From: Pseudoscleropodium purum
Lineage: Eukaryota > Streptophyta > Bryopsida > Hypnales > Brachytheciaceae
Assembly: GCA_963969395.1 (NCBI GenBank)
Contig: OZ017804.1
Span: 21,328,001-21,392,000, forward strand
DNA: 64,000 nt
Reading direction: 5' to 3'
Below the pieces are notes generated by a model, which made no database searches, was not told the DNA's origin, and was given only the letters and a program-made list of their open reading frames with translations. Shown here one piece after another: positions 25,467-38,586 of this stretch. The position numbers and the translations under genes were made by a program. Within the stretch, counting starts at the first letter, position 1. Each line of letters begins with the position of its first letter.

Positions 25467-28177
25467 GTGTTTAATCCCGTTCAATAGATATTCACCATTC
25501 AATGCAATGACTAATAGATGTATTTCATCCAACAAAGTCAACTACAAAAAATTCATTTAAATCCATTCATCCCCATTCATCTTCTTTAAAATCATTTATA
25601 GCTACAAATGTTTATCCTAAACCATAGATATTGGCATCTTATGGTGAAAAATTTTAAATTTTTCACAAAATTTTCTAAAAACAGTCATTATTCGACGCTC
25701 ATCATTTGTTGCTCAACACTCAATGTTTGTCGCTCCCTGCTCATACTCTAGCAACTGTTGTGTGGATAGGAGGAAAGATAATAGCTACAAATTCATACAA
25801 AAACTACCTAGAACTACTATTTGGAATGCATTGACAAAGATCAAATGAAGAAAATAGAAGCCAAAGTAAGCATTGATGACTAAGTGCAATGGACACAAAA
25901 AGCAACAACATTAGAGGTCTAGAAGCTGAGCAGTTGTTATTAAATTATGTATGTTGATGTCTTGTAAATTTGTCACCCACAACTTTTTATGGTTGTTCAA
26001 AGAGTGTTGTGCAAGGAGTTCTACTTCTTACTCTTGAATGCATGAACCAATTGTTTTGGAGTTTTGCACAAACAACAATTTTTTCCAAGGAAGATTGCCC
26101 ACTCAAAAAGAACTTCTATTACTAATAATATTACTTCCTCAATGCTTGAAAGCTTCGAATTGGTACTACATACTTGAAAGACGATTGGAAAATATTGCCA
26201 TTGCATATGCAATGCACCTCAAAAGTATTTAGTTCTAATTCCCATATTGTGTAGATGTATACATTTTTCATTCCATAGAATATTACTGTATTGTTTGACA
26301 TATAGAAAAACCAAAAAAATTTCACTTATGAAGTATCTGCAATGAAGCAACACCCACCATGCTAATGTTTTCCAACATCAAAAACTGAATCTTGCTATGA
26401 GCTCATGACAAATGCTAGTATGTGTTCTCATGCACCAATGGTTATAGTTAAAACATATCATTAGCATTTAGATATATTATTATTGTAATGCAATTTGAAT
26501 AACATAATGCACCACATTTAAGATTGTTGACGTTGTCAACCAATACACTATAGGTTTGGCCAATTAGTAGGGGAAAAAATGTGATCCTCAAAATTATTTT
26601 GATCTAACCTCCAATCCCTGCCAGATTTCAACATTTCATCACACCTTCAACCCTTGGCATTTTTCTAAAATAGTACACAAAGCCTTTGGTGTCAGTGCAT
26701 ACATTCATTGATTCTGAACAACGAAACAATGCTCCAAAAAAAAGGATGGATGAAAACCTAGCTTTGCAACTACATCGAGAACTAAACCCCCTCTGTCTTA
26801 ATACAATTGCAATACTATTGCAATGGTTTCACTCCTTTCACAATGTAATATTGAGAATGTATTGTTCCAGTACGTAAGCACTAATACAACAATGTAATTT
26901 CAATGAAAACAATGCATTCTCATTGAAACTACATTTTTATAGTATTGCTTTTGTACTACAAGAATACACTTTCAATACAATTAACCCTTTGCAACAATAT
27001 GTTTCAATAAAGGAATACTTTCATGATGGGCAACAATTAAAGATATACATCTTCTATTTTATTCATCATCCAAAATATGGACATTGATGCATTTAGGAAT
27101 CAAAATACATACATAAAAAGAAGTTCCACAAAATTGTCAAAATCTTCATTCAAAACATAATTATTTTATAGTTTGAAGTCCTACTACCCAAAAGACCATC
27201 ATAATTCCAAACATATATTAAGCCTTTGAAATAAAAACATTTTTTGAAGGTACCAACGTAAGCTTGATGTAAAGTGGGTACTCCAAAAACCACCACTTTT
27301 TGCTACTATGCCTATTAGCTATTATTAGATTGGTTAGATTTTCATATGTTCTTGTTGGCAAGTGAAAGGAGGTTCCAACACACCAGAGAACATGGCATTT
27401 GGATACTGCATGCAAAAGTTATTAAGGAACAAAGTTCACTTCTAAAAGCATTTCTTCCACATAAGTACAGAACTGACTTTGGAGGTGTACACACAAAGCA
27501 GATGGTGCTTTAAGGTCAGTGGCACATTTGGGTGTACCTGCCTTAGCCTTTCGAAGTTCCAAGCAGAGATTTGGAAGTGGTGAGGCTCACGAGATTTGGT
27601 TCAGGCATAAGTTTGCAAGTCAGACCAGGGATTCTAAGGCCTAATGAATAACAAAAATATTGGATTACCTACATGATATTCCACATACATGGAATCATGA
27701 AGCTTGGAGCTCTTACTGTAAATATAATCGAGAGAAGCTACGGAGCAACAAAAAAAGAAAAGACTTCGGATGTCCGAAAATAGTCAGATTGAGAGTAACA
27801 TAAAAGACTAAAGATCTTGTAAGAATTTCTCTTGTAGCTCAAACGTGGATGGATAGCGTGACTTCCAACTCAAAGTAAAGCCTGAAGATGAACGAGAAGC
27901 CTCCGATGCAGGCAATAAATGAATGGCAAAAGACATACGCTTAACCTGAAAACCAAGCACGGCGTTCAGTTAAATGAGTAATACTGAAGGCGTTTAAGTC
28001 CACGACAAACCAGTCTTCAATGAATATGCATAGCCAGAGTTGCCATGAATCTGAAAAGACTAGAATACAAGGATTCAGGGTGAAATACAGAAAGAGATAG
28101 AGGAAGAGAATTTACCGTCAATACTGTTACACTTGGTAAAATACCGGGTTTTGAGAACAAGCTATCGGCCTATCTGA
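25467..28177. other. AT-rich intergenic DNA
   Basis: No gene is supported here. The stretch is AT-rich with many stops in all frames. A small inverted repeat (TTTCAATGA / TCATTGAAA) lies near 26,900. From about 27,400 base composition becomes more balanced; this part may include 3' untranslated sequence of the minus-strand RPC7 gene. Confidence 0.4.
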
Positions 28178-30000
28178 CTAGTATACTGGTCCGTCTGTTT
28201 CACAAACATGATAATCAGGAGTCAGAAAAACAACAATAGAATCAGAGGTCTATGATTGTACAAGTTGACATGGACGAGACATCTGCTTATTGAACGTTTA
28301 ATCAGTTTCATGAAACCCAAGATATTAAAAATTGAAGGTGCATACCATCATCTCCACCGTCGTCCACCTCGTAATCTTCATCATCGTCGAATCCGAAGGG
28401 CTGAAGCACGATACAGAACCGGAGAGTTAGCAATAGATGGATATTGACGATTCTACAATGATCCTTGCCTAGGATCCGTGCCCTAGAAAGACATCTGGGA
28501 CTAAAAAGAATGCTAGAATGAGAGCAATGCCATTGATCAAAGAAATGCAGAATACTAAAAAGCACAATGAACCTGGGCATAGTCATCGTCTCCAAGCTCT
28601 TCTTCCTCGTCCTCGAGCTCTTCATTCTCGCCATCGGCGTCCTCACCTTCTCCAGGCTTCTTCTCTTCACCATCTTTCTCACCTTTTTCCTGTAATAAAG
28701 CAAATGATAAAAAGGCTACCTACTGATCACAATCTCTGGTGCTCAAACAATAGAATTTCGAGAAATTTAATTACCAAAACGTCATAGTTGATACTCTTCA
28801 TAAATCACGATGTGGAATGTGATATGCTCCATTCTAAGACGTCTGTACAACAACTATTGTTAGTTACCTCGTCTTTCAGGCGTTTTTGCTCCAATGATGC
28901 AAGCTGATCCAATCTATGTAAATCTGCAATTCAAATGCACACTTCTCCATCAAATGCAGTTGTTTCGGTGAATTGTTCTACTTGTCCATTGCTTCGTTAG
29001 GAATTAAAATTGGTCATATCTTGTCGAAGAATTGGAAAAAAAAAAACCTCACGACAGCGAAAGAGAATCAGAGACTAACCAGTTTTTGCCAAACTTGTCT
29101 GTAACAGCCACGGAGTGGTACCCGGAGGCAAGATCCCTCTTCCCCGACCACGACCTGCAAAGCTGATCACCAATATCAGAAAATACGAAGTGCGCACATG
29201 TTCAAAGACATCGACAAATAGCACTTTGAAACAACGAAAGAATGCAGTACGTGTAAGTAATAGAAGCCGAATAAGACCTTGACCCAAAAGCTCGACTGGA
29301 AATGCAGCACCGGTTAATTTCAGCACAGAATTCAGCGGCACACGGTTTGCTCTTTTGTTGGTTCGATATCGATCTGAGTAGCGATCGATTTCGGCCACAA
29401 TACCGTCTGCAAAACCGGCGTCATTGTGTTTTTCCGACGGTCAAATCAACATCGCAAGTCCCAAGAGAAGCTATCTAACTTCCAACTCAAACTAAATGAG
29501 CATAGGAGTAAGCACATGCAAACGATATAGATTAGTACTAACCAAAAAAATCTCTCCAGAAACATACCCGCCTTTGCTTTGGTCTTTTCAACGTAATACG
29601 GAGAACACTCCCATGCCTTTTGCAGGTGATGTCGCCGAGCCACCAACATTTCGTCTCTCTTGGATACGGTGGGCAAGTCAGGAAGCCGTTCGATTTTCTG
29701 TGTCAGTTGAAAACCCTAATTTTCATGTTTGCAATGGAATTTTCTTTACATTTGCGCCTTCCCTTAAATTTTTAGGACAATAGTTTCTGGCCAAAACAGA
29801 AAGATCTGTGACAAAATTCAGCAAGACCGGGACTAAAAGTCAGGCTACAAGAAAAAGTTCTGCGTGCTCACAGGGAAAAGAGGGGGTGGTCCGTCCTGCT
29901 TTTTATTGAATACGATGTTGCCATCGTCATCGCGAGGCAAAAACTGAGCGCCTGGTCCTCCGCCGCGGCCTCTGCCACGCCCACGCCCTCGAGCGGCCAT
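28178..30000 (-). CDS. RNA polymerase III subunit RPC7 (Rpc31-like)
   Basis: RPC7 is part of the Pol III-specific RPC3-RPC6-RPC7 trimer that works in promoter opening for tRNA and 5S RNA genes. Eight exons on the minus strand, 29872-30000, 29568-29697, 29278-29406, 29080-29154, 28868-28923, 28573-28689, 28346-28400 and 28178-28194, have GT-AG borders and agree in phase, giving 235 residues. The protein begins MAARGRGRGRG, has the conserved LPTVSKRDEMLVARR and ECSPYYVE segment, a middle with RYRTNKRANRVPL, and a strongly acidic tail (EDEEEELGDDDY, FDDDEDYEVDDGGDDG) ending in VY. This order fits Rpc31/RPC7. The last exon is only 17 nt and codes for the final residues; its acceptor GTGAAACAG and the phase both fit. 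A telobox lies upstream. Confidence 0.88.
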
Positions 30001-30284
30001 ATTCCTCCAAATTCAAAGTGTGGTCTGAATCAGCGAGCGGCATCAATGACAAAATTCGAGCAACTCAATGGGCATAGAACTCCAGAATGTCCGAAATCCC
30101 TGTCTCACATCGTCACGGCTCGTCGCTAGAAACATGAGGCACCTACAACAAATGTGATCGGCGTTGTTCACAGAAAAATTGCACTGGAATTGCAATGGAG
30201 AGCTGAACAAAACACAAATGGATTGATTGATGTTAGGCAACGAGAATTCGCTGGAGCTCGCACAGAGTTTCATTGCCAAGGGGG

Positions 30285-30292
30285 TAGGGTTT
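30285..30292 (-). promoter_or_regulatory. Telobox upstream of RPC7 gene
   Basis: AAACCCTA on the minus strand, about 285 bp upstream of the RPC7 start codon and next to a GC-rich GGGCC-containing patch. This combination is common in plant genes for ribosome and RNA polymerase components. Function here is inferred from position. Confidence 0.4.
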
Positions 30293-30499
30293 AAGAGCGC
30301 GGGTGCCGGAGCTGCGGGGGCCGGGCCCCGTCTTCAATCTAAATAACACCCGCTCAATCTGGTATAGGGAATTAGGGATATGAAAGGCGTGGTAGGGTGG
30401 GTGGTTCCAACCTGGAATTTCCCTCCAAAGTTCTCCTAAGAATATCAATTCAAAGAACTTTGGAATATAAATAATGCTTCTATGAATCACTTGGGATGA

Positions 30500-33400
30500 A
30501 GGCTGTTTTTTTTGGCTCTATAGTGCCAGATTGCACCAAACAAATATTTTGGCTAAAAATTGATGACAATTTGTGAAGTTTTTTGCAAGAAAATTTCAAA
30601 TTAAGAAAAAAACCTTGAATGAATTTGCTAGATTGTGGGTGAAAACAGAATTATAGATATGTCATGTACACTAGTGTGATATTTTCTATCAAGTATTTGG
30701 ATGAATGTTGAATTTTGGAGCACCACTATAATATTTTATGTCACCACTTTAGCACTTCATAAAAAATAAAAATAAATAAAAAATGAAAAACTACTTGGGA
30801 TCATTGAAATTCCTTTGTTGCTTCATTTATCTACATACTTTGCAATGGAAACATCCAAAATCATCAATATAAGCAATTTAGCATAGTTTGAGGCACATTT
30901 TCCTAAAAATAATATTTTTGTAGTATTAACACATGAAAATCATGAATAATAATTGTCACAATTTTGGGTACAAGAATGGGAACAAGGATGTTTGGGGGGG
31001 GGTTCTACCTTAATGGAGACAAGTAACAAATGAATTCCAATCAAGATTACAACTAAATAGAATTAGAGTTAGATATACACAAAACTTCAATGGTTTGATT
31101 GAACTACTAGATCATCAATTGATTCAATTCTCTACATTAGGAAGTTGCCAATTTGTCACAATGCCACCATCCATAGAATCCGTACCAAAGGAAGTTATAC
31201 AATATAAGTCCAAGATGACCCTAAACTATCGGATGAGAATAGTGAGGTATACCAAATGAACACATGGTTGCAAATTTAATACTTAATAGCAATAGGTTCT
31301 TTACTTTGTTTAAAATCAAACTCTCTTTTTGACAAAAAAAAACACCCTGGCAATGTGTTTTTTGAACACACTTGGTTTATTTTAATTATATAATTTAACC
31401 ATTTGAAATCATGATTTAAATGGTATAGAGGGGTGTAATGAATACATGTATTGGTTTTGGAATGAAACTTGAATAACTTAATTGATGTGCTGGAGATTCA
31501 TTCATCTCCTAGTAAAAAATCTATAATTTACTTCCTTTGCCTTTAAATGATTGTCTACAATTTTATTGATATTTTTAAGACAATTTCATTGACCAGTTTG
31601 TAAAATATATAATTAAAAAAGGGTTCCAAATTTTATATCACTAGAATCAATGAAGAACATTATATGTGTTCATTGCAACTTAAGTAATTTAGCCATGAGG
31701 AAGTATGTTTTTGACCTACTCAAAACAATCTTAAAAATACATGACATTCAAAGTGGATGATCATTTTGCGATAAAAAGAATATTACTTATAATGGATGGA
31801 AATTTAAGATTTATATTTGGATGCAAAGGCCCCATATTAATTTGGAAGACTATAAGACACAAAATTAGTCTACAAAATACTTAAATAGTTGGTTTATACT
31901 TAGGAGACCTTAATAAGTCTCTAAGCTTAAGTCAATTTTTTGTTAATTAACTTGTTTTTGCAATTTATCTTCCAAAATTGACTTGGAGCAAATGGCAACA
32001 ATAAAAAAAATTTCATGTTTTGAGGATAATATTCAATCAATTCCATTCCTCAAAAAAAATTATACTATAGTAAACTCAAATATTTAGTGAGTGTCTTTGT
32101 CTTGTAGTTGATTGTCACATCTTGTTGTAGAAGTTACGTAAGACAAATTTGACAAAATTTGAAATCAAGTACAATGTAGAGCATATATTTAAGTCTCAGT
32201 ATCGAGATTTGAAATGTATAGACAAGGAAGTTTTATTTTGATTGAATTACACTAATTTTTTCTACTTGAACATGTAACACTAATTTATCAAAATCACACA
32301 ATTTGTAAAATAATTTATTTAATGCATGGAGGTTGAAATATTACTAAACCATTTTTTACAAAATATACTAATTTTTGTAGTAACACTAATTTTCTTGGTG
32401 AAGCTCATTTCTACCTTCTCTAATGGGACAAATTAATATTGTAGCAGAGGTGGACAATCCAAAAAGTTGAAAGAATGATTTTTATAAGAATGGTAGAGAC
32501 AAATTGGTAGAGAATTTTTATGCATTGATTTGTATGGTGATTTTGTGTAACAAAACTATTAAAACTTGTAAATAGTTTATTGATAATTTTTTAATGACAT
32601 TTGTTGCAATAAATTTGAAATGTGATTAGGGCTTAATTAAATTGTCATTTTGTTATTTTTGTTATTTATTTCTCAAATTTGAAAGAAAAATTCTATTTGT
32701 ACAAGAATACTATTCATTCAATGCATAATATAACTTGAACTACAACAATATTTGAGTTCTATAGACTCTTAGCTTATCATTTTGCATGTGAAACTTAGAA
32801 AGTATTTTTAATTTATATATAGAACAACATTTTTATTACTATTTCTATCAAGAACCTTTCTACCCAAATGATTATTATTACCATATGTGAGGAAAAGTTT
32901 TCATCCATATGATCACTTTTTTACTTGTATACTAAAAGACATTATTTTCTTAGGATTGTTTTACCTTAGAAAGGAAATTCTTTTAAAGGCAATAGTAAAA
33001 AATATTTGACGAATATGAACATTTCAAACTTCTAAATATAGATGTCTAACAAAAGTTAAACTTATATAGATTTATCCTATCAATCTTTGTGAAAAATTAG
33101 TAGCACTTGCAAAATTTGTTTCACTACTACATTTGTTCATGTAAACAAATCAACTTTTTGTCTCTATTTTTATTTCAACATTTCTTGTTATCATGTCCTT
33201 TTCACAAAACTTTTTTTAACTTCTACATACTAGTGTCTAGCACAAGACTACTAGTAGTTCAAACTAATGTTCTATGAAAATGAAATTGATATTTGCCATG
33301 GATTTATAATTTTTATGTCAATCCATGGTAAAAATGCAAGAAGATTGCTTACTCTATCCCCTCACAAGGCACTAGCCACTCCACTCCATCATAAGAATCA

Positions 33401-35287
33401 AAAGGTCTTATTTATTAGTATTTTTTTATGTGGGATGTACAATGGATATATGGATATAGCATACTATCTACTATATGTATGTATGCATATGATTTATAGA
33501 TATGTACATATAGAAATATAAGCACATACACATATACAACTACATATCCCATATTTTTTCTTATAGCTACACACAAAGATAAATATTTCATCCCTACATT
33601 CGAAAAAATGCAATAGTTTGAAAAACTAGCTTTGGATGTGTTTTTGAGCACATGATTGAGAAAGTATGTGCTGAAAAAGACCACCCATACAAATGTACTT
33701 GTATATTTAAATTATAAGAATTCAAAATTTGATTCACTGAATTGAAATTATTCAAAAATGATCCACATAAGGATGGTTGTGTGATATTCAACTAGCCTTA
33801 TACGAAGGTAAATGTACCACTCATCATATAACTAGGATTAGTGAACTCTGATCAATGATATTCGTACTAGTAGTAATTGGTTTTGAAAAGAGTCACCAAG
33901 ATGCAAATGGTTACATATGAACAACTATAATATTTGCAATCTGCAATAATTTAGTTTGATCTATACTTGACATGAACATGAAAGTAACTATAATTTGACT
34001 ATTATACATAGAATACTATTTGAAACATGGTATACAAAAATCAAGGAATTGACTACAAGAAGGATCACTATTAGTCTAATTAGTCATGTGAATCATTTCC
34101 CTTATTGACATAGACCATGTTTTCACTAGAGTGATTTAATATAGAAGTGATGTTACTTTATTTACTAAAAAATTGAAATTTAAAAAAAATACTCAAAGCT
34201 CAAACAATTCCATGTAGAGCCATCCTAAGTAAATGAAGTATTTGGAAAAGAGTTGAGACTTGACAATTGGTATAGAATTTGTAATTTAAAGACAAAGCAC
34301 TTTAGAAATTTTTTTAAATCACAATTTTAATTGAAAAATGATAATTCTTCTTGGATTTGATTTGAAAAAATAGTGCACATCTCTAAAAAAATATGTGCCC
34401 CTTTTGGATTTGGCCTTAAGATATTTAAATTGCAAATCATGGTTGTAATAGGTTGTCTACCTCGGTAAACACCAAGACTTACAACTTTTGAATTAAAGAA
34501 AATACATTTAAATTTGATATAATAATCAATTCAATATGGTTTTATTATTATATTCAAAAAGGTTTTTTGGAATCTTCTTGGTAGGTAGAAGGAAATTTTA
34601 GATTCTCTTAGAATGCATTTTTTGGATAGTATATGAAATAATTATGCATTTTCAATGTATTGAAAATAGGTGTTTACAAACCATAACTATGAATAGACTC
34701 TTATGAATAGACTATGAATGAAACTAGACTTTTATGAATAGTGGAAATACATTTGAGGCAAGAATCATTAGATGTGAGTTTGAGGAAGGTGTTGATTTTA
34801 TGTGTAGTTACTTATCTAGTGTGTTGAATTTATCTTTTGTATAAGAGAGATAAATAAGTTCAATCTAAATCAAATTGGCATGACTTACAAACTTTTTCAT
34901 TTGCAATCATAAACCATTTCAATCACACTAGACTACCAATATATACTTTAGTTAGAAGGGAGGCTCCATGATTGTATTTCAATATTATTTTACTTAAAAA
35001 AATTTAGATTGTTAGGATATGGTATGGTATTGTTAGGATATGGATCAATATTCACAATAGAGTATGAATATTCGCATTGTAGAGAGGTCATGTGATTATG
35101 GATGGATTAGGAAGGCCAAATAGTGAGTGCTTGTGATGAATGTTTATTTTGGTGTCTCTTTTTTGTAGATGTTAGGGTGGACCAATGGTAAATGAATGTG
35201 GATTGTTGCATCATAAAAGTTGGGCTAGATGATTTTGATGCCTCTTTGATAGTAGAGGTCATCCAAGTGCCATTTGAATGTCATACT
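30500..35287. other. AT-rich gene-free DNA
   Basis: About 4.8 kb with frequent stops in all frames, long A and T runs, and no exon-like codon pattern. An AT-alternating patch at 33,440-33,540 resembles a degenerate microsatellite. I see no transposon coding sequence; old repeats cannot be excluded by eye. Confidence 0.5.
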
Positions 35288-35291
35288 TTAT

Positions 35292-35931
35292 CCCCTAAAT
35301 GCCCGAAGCACCAAAATATGGTGTCGACAATATTTTGAAAGTAAATAAAATCTAACCAAATTGCTATTTTTAGTAATTTATATTTTTGAAAGATTCTTCT
35401 TGAAGTCTAGTTTTAGCATCAAAAATTTGATCTTGAAAATAAATGATAGTAATATTTCTATTCAAGATTTTGTGCAAAGGTACCCATTGCAATCTTGACT
35501 TCCTGTAGTGTTGAGAGCTCTTGTAAATGAGCCTCAAATACACTAGGACTTGAAGAGAAAATCACATTCAAAACTCATTTAAAAAAATTGTAGAGTAGAT
35601 TTTGAGAAGCCACAAATTGATTGGGGTTATTCATGTTAGGCCCTTAAACCTTGCATTTTTATGGTCACCAACTTTTTAGGTTTGACTTGTGAAAAGTGAA
35701 TTGAAATTTTTTCATAGTTTTAATACCTCATGGTCAAATGTTATAATCTTCCAACTTGTAAGTGATATTGTTGTGTTTTTTAATTTATTTTTGTACGTGA
35801 TCTCTAATATATCTAGTTTGAATTTGTACGGTCAATTCAAAAAAATTGATATAACATATCAAAATGTTAGCTTTATGTTAAATTTAGAGCAAATTTCTAG
35901 AGGCTCAAAATAGGCCTTGGGCATTTAGCGG
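35292..35931. mobile_element. TTAA-type (piggyBac-like) MITE, copy 1
   Basis: The left end is CCCCTAAATGCCCGAAGC and the right end, inverted, is CCGCTAAATGCCCAAGGC. Both are flanked by TTAT (35288-35291 and 35932-35935), presumably a changed or variant TTAA. The 640-bp interior has no coding sequence. The ends match the pattern of three further copies at 42.9, 56.1 and 62.8 kb, which are flanked by TTAA. TTAA duplication with C-rich ends is the mark of piggyBac-type transposition. Confidence 0.6.
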
Positions 35932-35935
35932 TTAT

Positions 35936-37460
35936 ACTCAGTTGGCACGGAGATGGGCACCAAATTATCTCGACGCCATCATATTCAGATGCCCTGAAGT
36001 TCCTGAATGATGTGTTTGTTTTCTATTTTCCGTTTGTTTTTTCTGCATTGGATTTACCGACGGCTGTTTGACGGAGCTCCACAAAATCAACAGTGAGTGC
36101 CGGCGTCTGAACAGAAAAAGTCTGTTCCGACTTCAACAGTGAAAGTCTTAATAGAGAAAGTCAAAGGGCTCAAACATTGTTCATTACAGTACAAAGTTAA
36201 TAAGCTTACATAGTTTTCAAAGGGATTCCCCTTGAAAGTTGAAACAAACAGAGCGACTTTGTATGCCGTTTACACTCAACGTCCCTCTCTGGACAGAGAT
36301 GCCTGTGTAGACGGACAAAAATTCGCCCACTTAGGAAAATGACTCCGAAGTCAGTTCCGGATTCCGGAGATAAAAAAAACTGAGATTGCCATTAGTAGTA
36401 ATCAAATAAGTTGGAACCAAAACAGGCAAAGAATCTATTATTGTCTTATATCGATCACAGCCACAGTCACAGCACCGACCAGTAGTTAAATGATGTCGTG
36501 GGCCACGAGAATCCGAGCCCAGCATTTCAGCAACCCACAGGTGTCACCCTTTAACTCCACAATTAGATGCAAAGAAAAAAAATGATCAAGTGCATGATTT
36601 CACGCCGGCCGTGCCAGCTGGACGTCACGGAAGGTTTCAGTTTTGCCCAAATCAGCACTAACTTAATGGGCAATAAACAACTTATGCGTCAGAGAGAAAA
36701 AATGACGTCTTTGGTTCATTGCATGGCACATCGACATTACTGTGATCGGACAAGTTAAGTTATTACCCGTCCACCAGCTTCCTCGCAGCATGTTAAACTA
36801 ACTGTCAGGGTTCGTCGTCGTACACATCATTTCCTTCGTGCCGTTAAATACAACTGCAAAAGCTTCCATTGGCCCTGCACTCTTCGATTCAAAAATGGGA
36901 AGGGAAGCAAACAATCTGCAGGGGAAACGTTCAAGCTTCAGAGTATGCTAGCTACAAGTCTGCAACAACACTTGGAATCTTCCATGGCGCAGGAGTAAGT
37001 TTGAATCCCGGTTCCAGAAACGCTTGCAGATTCGCATGTGATATATATGTATTAATATAGATCTCTTCGTCCTCGCTCGTGGAAGCTTGTTTCTGGAACT
37101 GTAGTCTGTGTAGAGCTTGTTTTCTGGAGAGATCGATACTGCAGTCGCGCACTCGCGCAGCTGTTGCAAGTATTATTAGCATTATTGTCAAAGTCCGAAC
37201 ATGGAGTGTGTGGAGTCGTCGTCACACATTGATCTTTCCTGGAAACCCTGGTGGCAAGACCAATCTGAGATCAGCTGAATCCCATGTGGATCCCTGGATT
37301 CGGGTGTAGCGAGCAAGTGCCGACGACTAACCGACAGAGGTGAAGGTAGCTACGAAGCTGAGGTAGCTGGAGAGAACACGGGCGTGAGACCAGGTGGGCG
37401 CTTCTAAGCAGCCAAGCGCAACTCGCTTGCTGATACTATTCTACTGTCGCCCGTGCTTGC
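35936..37460. other. Region before orphan gene
   Basis: Base composition is more balanced than to the left, but no exon chain was found. Open frames of 60-80 residues occur on both strands without recognisable motifs. The right part probably holds distal promoter sequence of the gene at 37,792. Confidence 0.35.
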
Positions 37461-37463
37461 AGC

Positions 37464-37472
37464 TTATATAGC
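37464..37472 (+). promoter_or_regulatory. Possible TATA box
   Basis: The sequence CTTATATAG lies about 325 bp upstream of the start codon of the single-exon gene. It would place transcription start near 37,495 and give a leader of about 300 nt. No other TATA-like element stands closer in a better position. Confidence 0.35.
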
Positions 37473-37791
37473 AAGTCCTCGTCAAAACACTTCTCCTAGA
37501 ATTGTACTCCGTCTCGGGGCAACCGTGACCTTAGAGTTTTGTTTTCAAGGGGCTTTTTAGATCTGTGCGATGAATGGTAATTTTATAACCATGCCGTGCA
37601 GTTTGTGTGCGCCATTACTCTCCCAGCGAGCCCTTGCACCACGTCTGTCTGGCAACATCCCCGGAGGTCATCCCAAACGGCAGTGACGGCGCCATACATA
37701 CGATTGTAAACAGTTTCTTGTTTTTAGAGGTAGTCTAACTGTGAGTACCAGGTTGATAGATTTTGTAGTTGCGATCGATTTAGAGCGCAGG

Positions 37792-38586
37792 ATGTTTGAA
37801 TTCAAGCAGGAAACAGGTACTACCACGTTTGGCAATCCGTCACTGCCACGGAGAGCTCACTCTCGCTCACGTTCCTTGAGCTCCTCTCCGAGAATTTCCT
37901 GCTCGAAAGGGTCCCCAGTGCCGTCGAATGGGTTCGAGCCGCAAGCAGACGTGGTGCTCCGTCCCTCGGCGCTTCACTTGGCGGAGAGGATTTTCACGCG
38001 CCTCATGAAGCTGCGCAAGAAGGCACTTCTGGCGTCCTCGTGCTTCCCACTCGAGTCGTCGGGAGCTTTTAGGGAGGAGGCGCGTTCCTACTCTTTGGAT
38101 TCTGTAGTGGACTTGGAGCGAGGGTATGATTCAGATGAGCATTTGGGGCTTGTGGGCGTGGAAACACCGACATCGTTGTCGTCGTCCTCATCCAGCAGAG
38201 GCTCCTCGTCGTTTGAATCCCAAGCAAAGTCTCCGCACAAGCCGGGCTCGCAGATGATGGCTAACATGCTGCTGTCCTTGCTGAAGGACGAGGCTAGTCG
38301 CTTCACTGTTTTCGAGGACGAGGACGATCACCACTTCAATGGGCCGCGAGAAAGCGCATGGCACCAACCAGAGGAAGAGATTCTCACCGACCAGGAGTGG
38401 CGTATGATGCGTTACGGGCATCTGCAAGCAAAGCCTGTAGTGACGAAGAAGCTGCAAAGCTCGTGTTCTAAGTACTTGGCCATGGGGGATTTTCCGAACT
38501 CCAAGCTGCAACCGACCATGACTGCTTCACTGAACAAAAACTCGTCCTCCACTAGGTCTACGCGGGAAAAATCGAAGCAAACGTAG
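37792..38586 (+). CDS. Unknown Ser-rich acidic protein, single exon
   Basis: An intronless frame of 264 codons from ATG 37792 to a TAG stop, with a richer third-position GC than its surroundings, which supports real coding. The frame extends upstream to 37,741 without another ATG. The protein has a basic Ser/Arg-rich N-terminus (RAHSRSRSLSSSPR), a helical segment with LAERIFTRLMKLRKKALL, a run of serines, a second short helical part (MMANMLLSLLKDEASRF), an acidic patch (EDEDDHH) and a basic Ser/Thr-rich tail. There is no signal peptide or membrane segment. I do not recognise a domain; the layout suits a nuclear or regulatory protein, which is only a guess. The C-terminal half (LTDQEWRMMRYGHL) is the best part for a search. 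Confidence 0.66.
   Translation: MFEFKQETGTTTFGNPSLPRRAHSRSRSLSSSPRISCSKGSPVPSNGFEPQADVVLRPSALHLAERIFTRLMKLRKKALLASSCFPLESSGAFREEARSYSLDSVVDLERGYDSDEHLGLVGVETPTSLSSSSSSRGSSSFESQAKSPHKPGSQMMANMLLSLLKDEASRFTVFEDEDDHHFNGPRESAWHQPEEEILTDQEWRMMRYGHLQAKPVVTKKLQSSCSKYLAMGDFPNSKLQPTMTASLNKNSSSTRSTREKSKQT

Noticed and set aside
36470..36545. Possible tRNA-like fold on the minus strand
   Set aside because: A T-loop-like text is present but the D arm, anticodon arm and acceptor stem cannot be drawn.
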